DNA of 64,000 nt from Astrocystis sublimbata (GCA_022453515.1 JAJNNY010000033.1:62001-126000), one strand, 5' to 3'. Positions 33,725 to 47,074 are shown, counted from the first letter of the stretch. Numbers and translations are program-made. Notes: generated by a model from the letters alone, not told the origin.

Positions 33725-36700
33725 GGGTATGGGACTTGACGTAGGCGGTGTCGCTCCAATCGGTGTGATGGCAGGGTTCAAAGCCTTCAAACAGAGTGAG
33801 AGGTTAGCATTGCACAACAGTGCGAAGAGCTCTTCTTGGCGGACCCTGGACGCTGCGTCATGGGCCCTGTCTCCCACGGGGGGGACTGGGAGTTCTCAGG
33901 ACAAAGGAGAGGAAGATAAGTGGCCGGCGCGGGCATGGGACCGAGCAGGGACATAGAAAAAAGGCCGATTACATTGTGCGCCACAGGCTCGGAGGCCTGG
34001 GCCATGGTGCTGTGCTCAGACATGGCTGTCGCGGCTCTGCAGCCACGAGAAGCGCAGGTTTCCCTTCTCACTCACTCCTCGCGAGCGGGTATGCGGGTAT
34101 CAGGGTTCTGACCGCCCAAGACGCGGCTGGGGCGGGTCGAGTCGAATGCACAGCCAAACTCAAAGCACGAAAGTGGGCAAACGGGCCGAGCCGGACGCTG
34201 TGTGATGCTACCTATATCGTGAGCTGCCGAGAAGGAAAGCCCGGAGTGGGTGGCACAGTGGCGCGCAAAGACGAGGGAGAGAGCGAGAGAGCGACCAAGC
34301 CTCGACGTAGGGCAGTGACGGTGCGTGTTGATGTAGAGGCTGAGGGGATCACGATATCGCAGGCTCAAGGCTCAGGGCTCGGGTGGCTTCCACTGTGTTG
34401 CCCGTGCCTGGCCCGGCGTGAAGTGGTGGGGTGGTAGACAATAGGTAGCAGCAATGCGACGGGGCTGAGAATGTGGCGGGCGGCGGGCTAGTATCGAGTA
34501 CGATTTTCAAACGAAGAAAGTCAGTTGCGTTGCGTTGCGTTGCGTGGCAGCGGCAGCGGCAGCGGCAGCGAATACGTGTATGGGAGGGAAAGAAACGGTC
34601 GGGTAAGAGTGAATGTTGGCAACTGTGTGTTTTGCTTTGGACTGGAAGTGCGAGGTTTCCCCTCAGATACCCGTCTGCCGTCTGTATTAGGTAGGTAGGT
34701 ACCTAGGTAGGTACCCTAGGTAGGAGGTACCTGGAAAGCGGTTGAGATAGGTACACTAGCCGGGCTTAAGGCCTCACCTTAGGTGGATAAGCTATTAGTA
34801 GTGCCTATTAGAATTACGAGAACTATCAGAATACGCATATTCAATCGTAGGACACTCAAGAACCATAGAGGAAAAGTTCATTTAAACTAGTATATTCCAT
34901 ATTTTAGGCTTTATATTTTAGAATAGTTCTCTTCTTATATTTCTCCAAAAGGGCAAGTGACTTGATTCTACTAGTGAAAGTGAAGATCGTGAATCTAGGC
35001 GCTAAATAAGGCATGCACGGGTTCATTCATAACCATATACCTATATGGTTGTCGGTACCTAGTAGGTAGGTTTGTACTTAAGATAGGTACATATACCCAA
35101 GACACATATGTTTCATGTACCTATGTTATTTACTCGGCTTCCCGTCGGGCAGCGTAAAGCCTGAAAATATTGAAATATTCTCGAGGCGGCGGTGGTTCTC
35201 ACGGGCCTAAAGCCCCATGAAATGTTATTTCTACAACAGCCCGAGGAAGGACCTCTCAGCTACTTCAAAGTTCAGGCTTTGCCTGGTGCTGGCCTTGGCA
35301 CTGGTTGGATTGGGGGTGGAGCGGGTAGGTGACAGGGGAAGATCAGAGATCGATGGGCGCTTGCCCGTCTGCGAGGGGGCGATTGTGTTGGGGATGAGAT
35401 TGGCTCGATTGGGGTCACATTTTACTACTTTTAAACTTCTTACAAACCTACAGTACCAGGTAACTTCAGTTTCACAAACCTCAGTTTTAGGGGCACACAT
35501 CAGTGGTCTTTGTCGGGATTCATACGCCAGATTAATGGCGATGGTGTAAATTAAAACTGGCAGAAATGATAACTAACAAAGATAGAATCCAGAGTATTCG
35601 TCAAATTGTGATCCGGCTACCGGCTTGCCCATAGGTAATTTAGTTAGGTTGTCCATAATTGAAAGTCGACAAGGCTCTTTAACAGTTGTGGTACAATATG
35701 TACTGCGTATTAGAGACCTAACAGCCTTGCAGAGATATCCTGGCAGGCTACATGCAGGCAGTATTTATCGGAAAGGCGGTCATCAGCGAGTCGGTACCTA
35801 GCGAGGCATGTGGGATATGGTTCACCTTGTTTCGGATACGCCATGAGACAGACCCAGGCCCCCAGGATGCAACGGCCAGTCTGGCGGCTAACACATGATC
35901 TAATAAGCTGAGAGCAGCAACGCACACCCCATCATCCTCTTGCCCACATGGCCATTACGTACAATCACCAACAGAGACCAAAAGGTACAGCAACTCGGGC
36001 CATTTGGCTGCTCATGGATGGCTCGGATGGTACTGTAGAAGCGCGCTAACCCCAGGTAATTGGCGCTGGACCAGAACTGAGCTGGGCACACTTGTGATTC
36101 AACCTGACGTCCTGAGCTACGTGTAACCTAGGTAGGTAGGTTCGGACGAAGAGATAGGTACCCGAGGTACCAGGCACGCAGGCGAGCAGGTTCGCCTACT
36201 GACTCGGCTTGGACGGCATCGATCTTCAATCCAGGACTCGACTTGTCACAAGACAATGTGTCGCTGTGACCAACCCCAAACCGACACGAACCCGGCTAGG
36301 AGAACTGCTTGAAGTGGCCGTGGCCGATATGCGGCGAGGGAGGCATTGCCATGCTCCTCCTTTTGCCACGCAGACGCGGTTTCTCCATAAGAATCCCTTG
36401 CAAGCTGAATGCTCTCTTTTCTTTTTCTTTTTAGACTCAGTATGCCGTGACAGTCAGTATTGCTCGCTTATTGGTCAAGCAGTTGCGCGGACCCATTGCA
36501 TTACAAACTGCAAACAGGGCTCTTTTTGTCGCATGCTCGCAATACTCCTTGAATGTGAGAGGCAAGGGACGTGCCACATCAACACAGCGCAACTGAAGTA
36601 AGGGGCCCTCAAATGCTGACATGCATTGCGAAACCGAGTGCCCTCGAGCTCCAGCTGTGGCGATTGAGAAATGCGATTGCCAGTTGGATGGAGGATGGGG

Positions 36701-37098
36701 GATGGGGGCAGTTACTAGTACATCAAGGTAATCCTTTATTCCCGGCTAACGCCTACCTAGGTATACTACATGTAGGTAGTATCAATGATCAGGCAATACT
36801 TACCTAGGTACCTCAGGTGCTGGGCACCTGCAGGTCCATTCCTAGGTAGGCACCTAATAACTTTGAGCTGAGTGCTACTTACCTACCCGTACCTCTAGCC
36901 TTCTTCGTTCACCCCTGCAAAAAAGTTGAAGCAACCCCATCCATACCACCCGCACGCTGTCGTTATCGTTGTTATCAAAAATTATCTTTCCAGCAGCCTC
37001 CGTGACTGTGTGATAGTAGATACAAGCGTACACCAATCGTATTTCGTCGCAATCGCCCGTCTGGACCTAATTCTGTCCCCTTTACCAGTCACTCTGCC
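33725..37098. other. divergent intergenic region MAPKK / DBP8
   Basis: This 3.4-kb region lies between the MAPKK start (minus) and the Dbp8 start (plus). The first ~900 bases are GC-rich and probably form the MAPKK leader and promoter; tandem GCGTT and GGCAGC units are at about 34525-34568. CCTAGG clusters lie at 34688-34733, 36125-36172 and 36748-36897. An AT-rich patch lies at about 34790-34970. A 205-codon frame (33820-34437) in the GC-rich part has no motif and is not called. Confidence 0.5.
34688..34733. repeat. dense CCTAGG palindrome cluster
   Basis: Forty-six bases are composed of GTAGGTAGGTACCTAGG and GTACCCTAGGTAGGAGGTACC units. The region is self-complementary around CCTAGG. A similar cluster lies at 36748-36897. 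Confidence 0.7.
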
Positions 37099-38975
37099 AT
37101 GTCAACCGCCACGATTTCCGTGAGTGACTCGGAAGAGGCCATCTTGAGCCAGCATAGCTCCGATTCGAGCTCGGGCTCTGGCTCTGGCTCCGAGTCCGAC
37201 TCTCTGGACAATCCTGATTCTCGCAAACGGCGTAGACTGTCCAGTGACTCTGCAGCAGAGGAGGGTGTCTCTGCATTTTCAGTGAATGTGCCATCAAGAG
37301 TAAAACCGAAGAACTCGACAGCTCAGGCTTCGCATACCATCCCCACACCCGTGACTGTCGGCGAGGCGCAACTTACTGGAAATGCGTCAGCGTCCTTTCA
37401 GGATCTGAACCTCAAGCTATGGCTGACCCAGAGCTTGAAAAATATGGCGATACATCGTCCGACTCGAATTCAGCAGCTCACAATACCTGCCATTCTAGAA
37501 GGCCGTGATGTGATTGGCTCCTCTCGGACAGGTTCCGGTAAAACAGGTTCGTCTGGATTTAGATTCTGACTACACTTTATGAGCTCACCTAACCCAAGTA
37601 CAGTGGCTTTCATGGCCCCCATTCTCCAGCTGTGGTCACAGGATCCAAGCTCAATATACGCGGTTGTCCTCACTGCTACCAGAGAACTTGCTTTGCAGAT
37701 TCAACAACAGGTGAAAGCCATAGGCGCAGTGAGATCCTTGAAGACCCTACTCGTCACGGGGGGGGCAGATATGCGCCAGCAAGCAATTGAACTCGCGCAG
37801 CGTCCACATATCGTGATAGCTACCCCCGGTCGCTTGGCTGACCATGTCAAATCGTCTGGAGAAGACACAGTTGCCGGTCTGAAGCGAACTAAGTTCGTTG
37901 TCCTCGATGAAGCGGATCGAATACTCGCCGCAAATGGACCTGGGAGTATGCTGCCGGACCTGGAAGTTGTTCTCGGAGTACTGCCTCCCTCAACTCAAAG
38001 ACGTGAGTGTGAAGAATCCTTCCTTCGCCTGCTGCCATCTCTCCATTTCCGTCAGATCGTCGGTCCCGTCGCGACTCTGTCTTCCAATCCGTGTAGAAGA
38101 TGAAAGGGCGATGTTCTCTAACTTGGTGTGGCAGAAACGCTCCTCTATACGGCCACCATGACCCCCGAGGTTCGAGCTTTGAAAGATATGCCGGCCAAAC
38201 CTGGCAAGAAAGGGGCCTATGTGTGCGAAGTGGATATTGAAGCACTGGCAGTTCCAGATACTTTACGGCAGATGTATTTGCAAGTCAATGTCACTCACAA
38301 GGAGTACTATCTTCACACATTTCTACTCACCGATCAAAATGTCGACAAATCACTCATCATTTTCTGCAATCGGGCGTCAACAGCCCAATGTACGTGTCTT
38401 CCTCGGCTTCATCATGTGTGGCTTCTCTTTCCCCCAAACTCACCTCTTCTCGCTTAACTGAACGACGCTAACACTTTTTTTTTACTTTAGACCTCCACCA
38501 TCTGCTGCGGCTCTTGGACCATCGTGTCACCTCTCTACACTCAAAGCTCCCCCAACGAGAGAGGACGTCTAACTTGGAGAGATTCAGAGCCAAGGCGGCC
38601 CGGATACTTGTAGCGACGGACGTGGCGAGTCGTGGTCTGGATATACCCGAAGTGTCCCTGGTTCTCAATTATGACATCCCACAAGAAGCGGTCGACTACA
38701 TTCACCGAGTCGGTCGAACAGCGCGTGCTGGTCGTAAAGGTGACTGTGTTTCCTTTGTAGGACAACGAGACGTCGAGCGAATCCACAACATAGAAGAAAG
38801 GGTCGGCGGCAAGCAGATGGAGGAGTGGAAGGAAGAGGGTGTGAATCTCGAGACGAGGTTCGTCCGTGATCATATGAAGGAGATCAGTGAGAAGAAACGG
38901 GAGGCACTTCTGAATATCGAAGAACATAGGGAGGTCGGTGGCAAGAGGAAGAAGGCGAAGCTTCGACTAGAATAA
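37099..38975 (+). CDS. DBP8: DEAD-box ATP-dependent RNA helicase Dbp8
   Basis: Four exons (37099-37546, 37604-38002, 38135-38389, 38491-38975) join to 528 residues. The start is Ser/acidic-rich with KRRR near residue 43. Helicase motifs in order are the Q motif around F100...RPTRIQQ, motif I GSGKT (145-149), Ia [10 protein letters not shown], Ib TPGRL, II DEAD (251-254), III TAT (288-290), [11 protein letters not shown] (409-418) and [10 protein letters not shown] (439-446). The basic Lys-rich tail ([12 protein letters not shown]) is usual. Introns 1 and 3 fall in phase 1 codons and the second splice restores [13 protein letters not shown]. Dbp8 is a nucleolar helicase needed for early 40S (18S rRNA) processing, working with Esf2 in yeast. 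Assignment to Dbp8 rather than another DEAD protein rests on overall similarity, including the short tail. Confidence 0.93.
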
Positions 38976-41900
38976 CAGCCCACTAATGTGGCCTCTTTTC
39001 TGCTCTCTATATTGATTGCGGAGACCTCAGAGTAAAGTCAATGTATTCGACGTGTCTATTTCAGTCCTCATAGGCCAGTATTGTGACTACCTAGGTATCC
39101 TCGCGTGGTCTCGTCCCCCACAACGGTCTAGGAGTGTGGTAATTACTGACGCTACTAGGCTAGAGTATTGCATCGAGGTAGGAACGTGGAATGAGACCTA
39201 AAGGCTGAGTCTCAGGAACAGAGTTCCAGACTCCAGATGCCAGCTTCCGGAATCTCGGTTTCAGTCCCGGTTCGGGTTAGCATTCATTGTTCGGCTGTCA
39301 TATCAAGTAATTATCGCAATCGCTAAGCTAAAGCACGTAGAATTCAATAGTGCAGAGGTCAGCATTCCTGCAGTCAGATATGTACATGGTTATCGTCGTC
39401 TTTGCTGTGTCTGGTGGGGGTGAAGTCATCCGTTAGATTATACCCCCAAATTTGAGTCATCGCCCAATCCTCCGACTACATGAGTTTCCGGGTCTAGCTG
39501 GATCTACAGCACTGCATTACGTAGGGGTTCATACAACCTCCTCAAAGAAGATAACAAACAATATCGAATAACACCTAGTTTCGAATAATGAGACATAGTA
39601 TTATTGCCATTTACGATGCGAATTTCAACGAAACAAAAGGATATATTGATCCGGACAAGTTACAACGCAACTAGTAGCAACTCCAACTGCCAGCCACAAC
39701 CCAAAGCCGTGGATGGTAAGGTGAGGTAACCTGCCCAGACTCTCGGTAACCCAAGTCCATAGCGTAGTATGCCGATTGCTTTTAGTCAGCTCTGGGACGC
39801 AGGCACAATAAATGCGTACGCTGTTGAGGCTGTAGTATGTCTTACAATTAGTGAGGCCGTGCGTGATGCTTAGTAGCTAGGCACATTAACGACAGGGTCT
39901 GACAGCGCCGGGTCCCAATAGTTCGGGTCAAGCCAAGTACCGCGCTCCGGATAGAAAAAGAAATGATTACGCATGAACATGTTGAACAACAAGAAACAAA
40001 GAAGATGGCGTAGCTTGCGTGATATGATTGAAAAGTGATAGCTTGCTGTATAGGTCAAGTGCAACACCGGAAATGGTCATGAAGAATATGTATCCCCCCC
40101 CCCCCCCCCACATGAGAACCTACTTTCCATTGAATAATCCCAAGATAGCTAGTGTTGATGCTACCCTTTGATTCGTGATCAAGGTGCTCGTATACGCAGC
40201 AAATACGCATGGTTAAATTCCAGGTTAGTCCGGCGAGTTTGTGAAGGCCATAACAACAGGTTCACGGTCTATGGCATACATACTGATGACCCTAGACGTT
40301 CATTTCAGGGAAAAGCACTAGTTCACGGGTAGCGTAAAAGGACCAAGTCAATATAATTTATAGGAAGATGCTCAATCAACTGCTTATTCAGAACCGCCCA
40401 TTACTAGTAACTCCAGGTTGCGTCCTATGCGGGGATGGGTGTAACTGAATGGGATAATACTTGAAAGACTAGAGGACTTGTGCCTCCAATATGGTTACGA
40501 GCATCGCTAAAAACCTACCACGCATGTGTATACTATGTATTGAGTTTCGTCTCGTATGTAGTCTTGTCACCAAGATTTCCGGGCCGCTACTTAGCTTCCA
40601 AATAGAGGGTAGAGTATGTGACCCATAAGCTGGTCATTAGTTACGATTCTTATGTACCTAGTAGTAGTCTATCACCCGGGGAACACTTCCATTGTTAACA
40701 CGTATATGCAAGAAGACGGCATCCCAAGACATACTAGAGCAGAATATGGGTGCACCGTACTCGTAGCTGGGGCGGAGTGAAAGCCAAGACACGGCAAGTT
40801 CGTGAATGAACTCCGACGCTAGGATACCGCCAACTAGAAGTCCCAATGTCTCGTGAACGGGTATGACGGGTATGACCGAGGAACTGGTAACAGAAGAGAC
40901 CCGAAAACAGTTGGTCGGGACTGGGGTCTTTGTAAGCTTGGCAGGACCCGATCCACGGGCTCGGAACGCGGGTTACTAGAAACCCTTGGCCCCTGGTCAG
41001 CGAAGGGGGTCGCCCAGCCTAGCCACGCCACAGCTGACATTGGCAGGCCTAGGAATTCAGGGGTAAGAATACTTGATGCTTGCGTAGGTATTAGCTTTAC
41101 GTTAGTCGCGTATATTGCGCTGAAAAGGCCCATCCTCCTTTGAAGTCTCATGATGAATGCATGCACGCGTGGGATCAGCCCTAGAAGCCCACATAAGAAA
41201 GTAGGACCAGGCATCCAAGTCCGGCAGGATAAGGTCAAGTGGTCTAAGCCTTAAGTGGTGTAATACAATTTGCTACCCTGGGAACGGCGAGTTTGGCATG
41301 TACCCTGGCTCGCCTGGGTCGTAATAGTGAACTACCCTAGATGTAGGTCGAATCATCGGACGACATTGGACGGGTTATTTGCAAGAAGGTCAACAATGCA
41401 AAGCTAGAACAAAAAGAAAGATTTCGTTGCGCAACGGGAAGACATCAAAATGTCTTTCTCGGATCGGTGATAATTCCCTCACACTAACCAAATCCCAAGA
41501 TGGTACTACCAGTGTGTCGGGAGATACTGGGAGGTCAGGTCGGTCAAGTTGAATTTTAACACAAGGTACCTAAGTTCCTAGGTAGTTACCGAGATCACCA
41601 CGACAACAATCATGAAAATTGGTTGTCATCCAGCCATGTTTCATTTCGAATGTAGGGGTTTCGGCCCATAAATCATAACTGGCTCGACTAGTGTGATAGA
41701 ATATACGAATATCATCCTCGTCACCTTTTCAAGCCGCCAAACCACGAGGTCGAAGCGTTCAAGGACCAGGCCAGGGAGGGCGTCGTTTCAACTGGCCCTT
41801 TTTCCTCCCATCCCATGCACCAATTTCCCGAGGTTAGTGCCAACAGTATGTAAGGCAGCAGAAGGCTTTCCCACAGCTAGTCTGAATTTAGAAGTCCACG

Positions 41901-43529
41901 TATCCGACTGCTTGGGAATGGTCAACGTGGCGTGAGATTGGGTGTGACAGGGGCGTAGGACTTCGTGATCTGTTCCTGCATTGATCTGTTCATTCGACAC
42001 AGTCGAACATCCTAACAAGAGCAGTGACTGGGTTTACACTTGGTCATGAATTCCGATTTTTACACGAAATGGGACGAAAGTTCAAGCCATCGAACCCGAA
42101 TATACATTGGAGCAGGCATATCAAGCTACCTAAACTGAGGAAGAACTGTGACTGAAATAGTAGTGGATATTAAACTAGCTGGGATATCTTCGTGACAGAG
42201 GAGTCTCGTGGCAGAAGCTTAGGAATGTTTATCCTTGTATGCAAGCGTGGCAGGGAAGTCGTCACAACCACCACGCTTTGAGGCCCATGTGTATGAGTCT
42301 TGCAGGACCAGAGTCAACCAATGGATGGCGATTATATTCGACTATTGTTCATTTCGTATTAATGGGTTTTGTTGATCTGAATATCTACCAAGAGCACTTG
42401 GATATAATATCTTTACTGATTGGCGTTCAGTCTGTGGTGATATTTAGACGTTCAAGTCTTGGGTGGAACCACGTCTTTACAATGCCGCGGCATTTGAATA
42501 CCTAGGTAAGGTAGGTAAGGAAATACAGAAAATGTGTTCCTCGCACACACATCGAACCCCCCCGAGCCCGCCTCCCATATCAATTTATGTAACAAGGCGC
42601 GTGTAAAAGCATAGATGGCATCGGAGCTGTGAGCGCAGGTGAACGTCCCGTCCCGTCCCTGACCGCATGCGTTGCCTTGTATTCGCAAAGTCCGATCATA
42701 ATCGGTGTTTACAGGCGGGTTTTGCTCAAATATGGCGCCCAGCGAGAAGTAGGCACATCGACCCATAAAGGTTGCATCCACGATGCTGGAGCTGAAATTA
42801 TGCATTGGTCAGCAAGACATGCAGATGCAAAACGTATGGTCCATGCAGCGAAAAGTTCTAGAAATCCGTCAGCGTTCTCCATCACTGCAACCTACCCCAG
42901 TGCCTGGCCCCCTGGCCCGAGAAGTGATGCGAAGCACCAGGCGAGGAGACTTCTTATTGCGAGGGGACCAGTGTTCAAGCGTTCTCATCGTGAAAAATAC
43001 CCGTGTGGTCTGATATGGTATGCTATGAGCGCCAAAACCCTTTCGGGCAGGGGTCATGTTGTTGACGTTGCCTGGGCACATCCGACAAGTTTCATACCTC
43101 AAAAGGCAGAATGAAGTATCGGAGGAAACTCGGGCGCGAAGCCCGATCACTACAGAGGTCATTATTGGTTTAATACCAGAGCCCGATCAAAGACGACCAT
43201 GGATCATGAATCATGAATGAAAGGAGGAGAGTAGAAGAGTCGCGTAAATGCATCAGTGCATGTATTCCTGAATAACCAGCCCGTCAATCTATGCAGAGCC
43301 AACTGCGACTCATGGAGGGCTCCCCGACCATCTACCTACCTACCTACCTCCCTACCTGGTATGTAGGTAAGTACTGCACGTAGGAAAAGGTACTGTGCAT
43401 ATCCAGGTCGGTAGGGTATACTCGTAGCGAAGTTGTGTACTCGATTGGACAGGAAGATGAAGCATCGTCACAGCAGTGGTGAAGGGCCAATATGGGGAGC
43501 GTTCCATTCCATCATTTGGTGCCGTGTCC

Positions 43530-43592
43530 ACCCCCCGTCCACCCCCGTCCACCCCCGTCCACGTAAGAGCGTAAGAGCGTAAGAGCGTGAGA
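43530..43592. repeat. two abutting tandem repeats
   Basis: Three to four copies of a CCACCCCCGT unit are directly followed by three copies of a GTAAGAGC-type 10-base unit. The two arrays have different units but share a border. Confidence 0.75.
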
Positions 43593-44925
43593 TGGGAGGC
43601 GATTGGACACAATTCGATGTCTGAGGCGGTGCTGCCGTCACCATTGCTACGTTACCGGCTATGTGCAGATGGCTGTCACCGCCAGATCGCCTCTGACTAC
43701 CTAGGTACCGTCAGCTCTTAGCAGATGAGGCGGCTGTGGGCCGGTTGAGGCGTCTTTTTCCGCTGCATTTGCCCAAGGAGATGACCGACGCACAAAGGGC
43801 CCTTTCGCTGTCGCATCTGCCTGCCGATGAATATGCTGCCCCTGGCAATGGTGAAACACGGTGTCGTGAGATACTGGCCCGCCCAGCACTGTATTGCCCT
43901 TCATCTGGAACTACCTATGGAGCACACTGGCATCGACCATCACAGGCGACAGGGAAGGAAAAAAAAAACATTTGGACCCGCGCCTGTGGCTGAGGCGAGC
44001 GAGCCAGCCAAACTTGAAGGGGACAGGTGTGGTGCTGAGGATCAGGAAGTTCCCAGCGCAGAATGCAGCAGTTGTCTGGGTTCGGGGTTCGTTACTGGAA
44101 ACCCCACCCCCCTTCAGCCCTACGTTTGGAAGTACCCCATCCGCCTGAGAAGGACGGTACCTAGCTAAGTACCTACTTGCTGGCCAGGCATCCAGGCATC
44201 CAGGCATGCCAGGCCAGGCGAGCCAGGGTCCGATAACCTGAAGGGACCAACTGGTTGGTGCGACTTGGCTCAATCTCCCTTCGCTTTCGTTTAGCACACC
44301 GAATCAGCGGGTTTTATCTACTCGTACCATCAGCTGTTAGCCGGGAAACATGCACGAGACCGATTGCCGAGGCTGTGTTAGCTGAGTTAGGCAATGCTTT
44401 ATCGCGCGAAGTCACGATTATTCGTATCTCTATTGCACTGCGGACCATGCGCCAAAAGTACAGCCAGCCATGTAGAGAGAGGCCTTGCCCTCGCTGGATC
44501 TGGTAGGATGTAGGCAATTAATTGTATTCACGGCGACTTCATTTTCGATGAGGATGCAAGCGAGGTGTCATTGATAGGTAGTCAGTCTATCGTGTGCCTA
44601 CATTAGGAACGATTGACTGATTAATTTCGCTGCCTGCTGCATATGCGTCATGAGTGCATAGCTACGTAGTACCTACTCGTAAACACAAATGCGAGGCGAA
44701 GTGCGGCGCGGAGCAACGGGCGAGGTTCGCGGACTTTTCGCGCCAAATGAGGGATCAAATGACGGGCCCGACCTCAGTGCGCTTCGCCAATACTGGATGC
44801 GGCCCCGTCGATATACTGCACGCTAGTGTTAGGCACCTGCAATAGGTACTTACTTACCTGGTACTGGCCTCGAGTTGTATACTCTGTCGTCCGGCACATA
44901 TTCATAGCTTGATAATGAATTGGAA

Positions 44926-45343
44926 CAGGTCAGGTTCTGTAACTTTAGATTTTCGTATTGTAACTTTAAATTAACACGCTTTGGGAAACGTTTGCCCCAT
45001 AAATCAGTACACTCTACTTCAGTTCATAATACAAAAACCCTAACCCTAGGCCTAACCCAAACCCTAACCACTAACCCAAACCCTATTTCTAACCCTAATA
45101 CTAACCCTAACCCTAGAGATATTTTAAAATATTTTTAATCTTATATATAGGTCTAAATATTTTGATTTTAAGTTGTATGTCTAAGTAGATCTATATAGTC
45201 GAGGGAGACCTTGGTACAAGTGTGTGGATCCCAAAAATCCAACCAACCAGGTGGCTACTATTTGCCAAGAGACATGCACCTTACCTAAAGCGTGTTAATT
45301 TAAAGTTACAATACGAAAATCTAAAGTTAGAGAACCTGACCTG
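44926..45343. mobile_element. 418-bp foldback element with internal telomere-type repeats
   Basis: The left end 44926-44982 and right end 45287-45343 are reverse complements over about 57 bases with one mismatch. The outermost bases are CAGGTCAGG and CCTGACCTG. Between the arms, 45036-45116 holds degenerate CCCTAA repeats: at least four exact CCCTAA units plus CCCTAG and CCCTAT variants. AT-rich DNA with a 14-bp palindrome (ATATTTTAAAATAT) follows. ATTGGAA abuts the left end (44919-44925) and recurs two bases outside the right end (45346-45352), a candidate target-site duplication. There is no transposase frame, so if mobile it is non-autonomous (MITE/foldback type). The telomere repeats may be captured sequence. 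Confidence 0.72.
45036..45116 (+). repeat. interstitial telomere-type repeat (CCCTAA)n, degenerate
   Basis: A run of CCCTAA and close variants (CCCTAG, CCCAAA, CACTAA, CCCTAT), the complement of the TTAGGG repeat used at many fungal telomeres. It is degenerate and internal to the foldback element, so it is not a chromosome end. Confidence 0.85.
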
Positions 45344-47051
45344 GGATTGGAATGCAAGAAAAGGTGCCTACCTACCTCGCCTACCTAGGTAGGTAGAGGT
45401 ACCAATCCAACTCTGGCGATGTTTCACTGGCAGACATGTGTATGTCTGGTTGGCCTCGCTCAAGCCGAGAAGAAGAATTGCTACTGGTATTGCTGGCACA
45501 TAAAGGAAGGAGAGTCAGTCAGTCTCACACACGCACGCACACAGTACATGTGCGAAGACTGGCTTTTGTCATTGACCTTATCAATTGATCATCGGCCTGA
45601 ATGGAAGCGCATCGTCAATTCTGGTCAATCTTCCGACTCGGAGCTATAGCTACGAGTACACAACATGGAGATAACCTCGACTGAGGCGGCCGGGGGGGTG
45701 ACTTTAGTGGGTCCAATTATTAATACTCGAGGGCTTCAAGGTTCTGAATCTGTGCTGAGCAATCCAGGATATGATTCATCAGCACCCGAAGAGTCACAAC
45801 AGCACAACCAAGCCTAGAACGGCATAATAATTAAACACCGGGCTTGTTGAGTACTAGGTACCTACTAGTAGTATATGCTGCATGGCGGGCAAACCCCCCA
45901 GCCGAGCCAGCCACAGTAGTATAGGCCCAGAAGATGTCGAGCTGCTAGGTAGTAGCAAACAGAGACTTCATTTATTAGCTTTCCATTAGTGTCTCCGGTC
46001 GGAGTTCTGACAAGAAGAAATAAAACCCTGATTTCTTGGCACAGGCACCTAGTCATACGTAGAATATACCCTAACTAGGACATTGCTGGTAATTTTCGCT
46101 TCTTATTTCGCAAACTGTCGACGTGGGCCGATTGTGAAAGAAAAAAAAAATCCCCACAGGAGTGGTGTTGCTTTTGGAGTACCTAGCGTCAGGTTGACAT
46201 GTTGGGTAGGTAGGTTGGGGTACTGTAGGCGGCAGCTAAGCCACTCGAAGCGGCACCAAGAATGAAACGAGGCGCGATGCTGTTGGTCCAAATTCGCGGT
46301 CTGTCAAAGCCCGCGCGATACTCTACATAGTAGTCATCAGAGATGTGCAGTAGCGGGGTTGACGAAGCCACCGTGACTGTGCGGTCAGCAGGAAAAATCC
46401 GACACTCTTATTGTGCGGGATGACAGCAAATGACGGTTATCACGGTTATGACCTAGCTCCGGATGACCCTCCACTTTCTACTAGTAGGGTGCGCGAGGTT
46501 GCGACCGCCTTCTGACTGAGGCATGCTACGCTACCTCCAGGACCAGTTGACAGCTGTTGCAGACGGCGGTGAGCATCTTGCACCAAGCTCGCAAGTTCGG
46601 GCGCATTATGCGAGTTATGTACGCTCTGAGGAGGTGTAGCAGCAGCCTGCAGCGAGGCCCATAAGGGCCCCATAGTTTTCCCGCCGGTTGCGATCAGTAC
46701 CTACCTACCTAGGTACCAAAGTAGACGAGCCTGGCGAGGTGGGTGCCATACACTGTAGATCGTTCATCAGAACCTTGGAAGTACCTACCTAGGCGGTTCT
46801 TATGGTGGTATGGTGCTTGGTCGAGCGCTGGAGGTACCAACCTTGGCCTGCTGGTGCGAAAACACTGAGGTGCCTGTTAAAACAACAGACTTTCTGTTTA
46901 TCGTCTTTCTGTTATCTGATTATATAGAACTAACTCAAAAGCAGCCCATATGTTCTACAATACTATGTAATTACTACAGGAATTATGAAGCAGCAATAGT
47001 TTTAACTTAAAGTAGATACTTAGCTAAACGGAGGTTGTATAAAAGGTTCGT

Positions 47052-47074
47052 TTATCCACTGCATGCTTGGATAA
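47052..47074. repeat. small inverted repeat TTATCCA/TGGATAA
   Basis: TTATCCA (47052-47058) and TGGATAA (47068-47074) flank CTGCATGCT. The preceding ~180 bases are AT-rich and contain GTTAAAAC and GTTTTAAC facing each other. It could be the worn end of a DNA transposon, but no transposase remnant is visible. Confidence 0.4.

Noticed and set aside
33820..34437. 205-codon plus frame
   Set aside because: Lies in the GC-rich leader/promoter of the MAPKK gene on the opposite strand; low complexity, no motif, no splice partner.
42540..42620. reverse-strand GGTTCGATG as a tRNA B box
   Set aside because: No A box or cloverleaf upstream on that strand.
42629..43114. 161-codon plus frame
   Set aside because: No motif, no continuation through splice sites, gene-free surroundings; overlapping frames on the other strand are similarly open.
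44926..45343. the CCCTAA array as a true chromosome end
   Set aside because: It is internal, degenerate and flanked on both sides by ordinary sequence and inverted arms.
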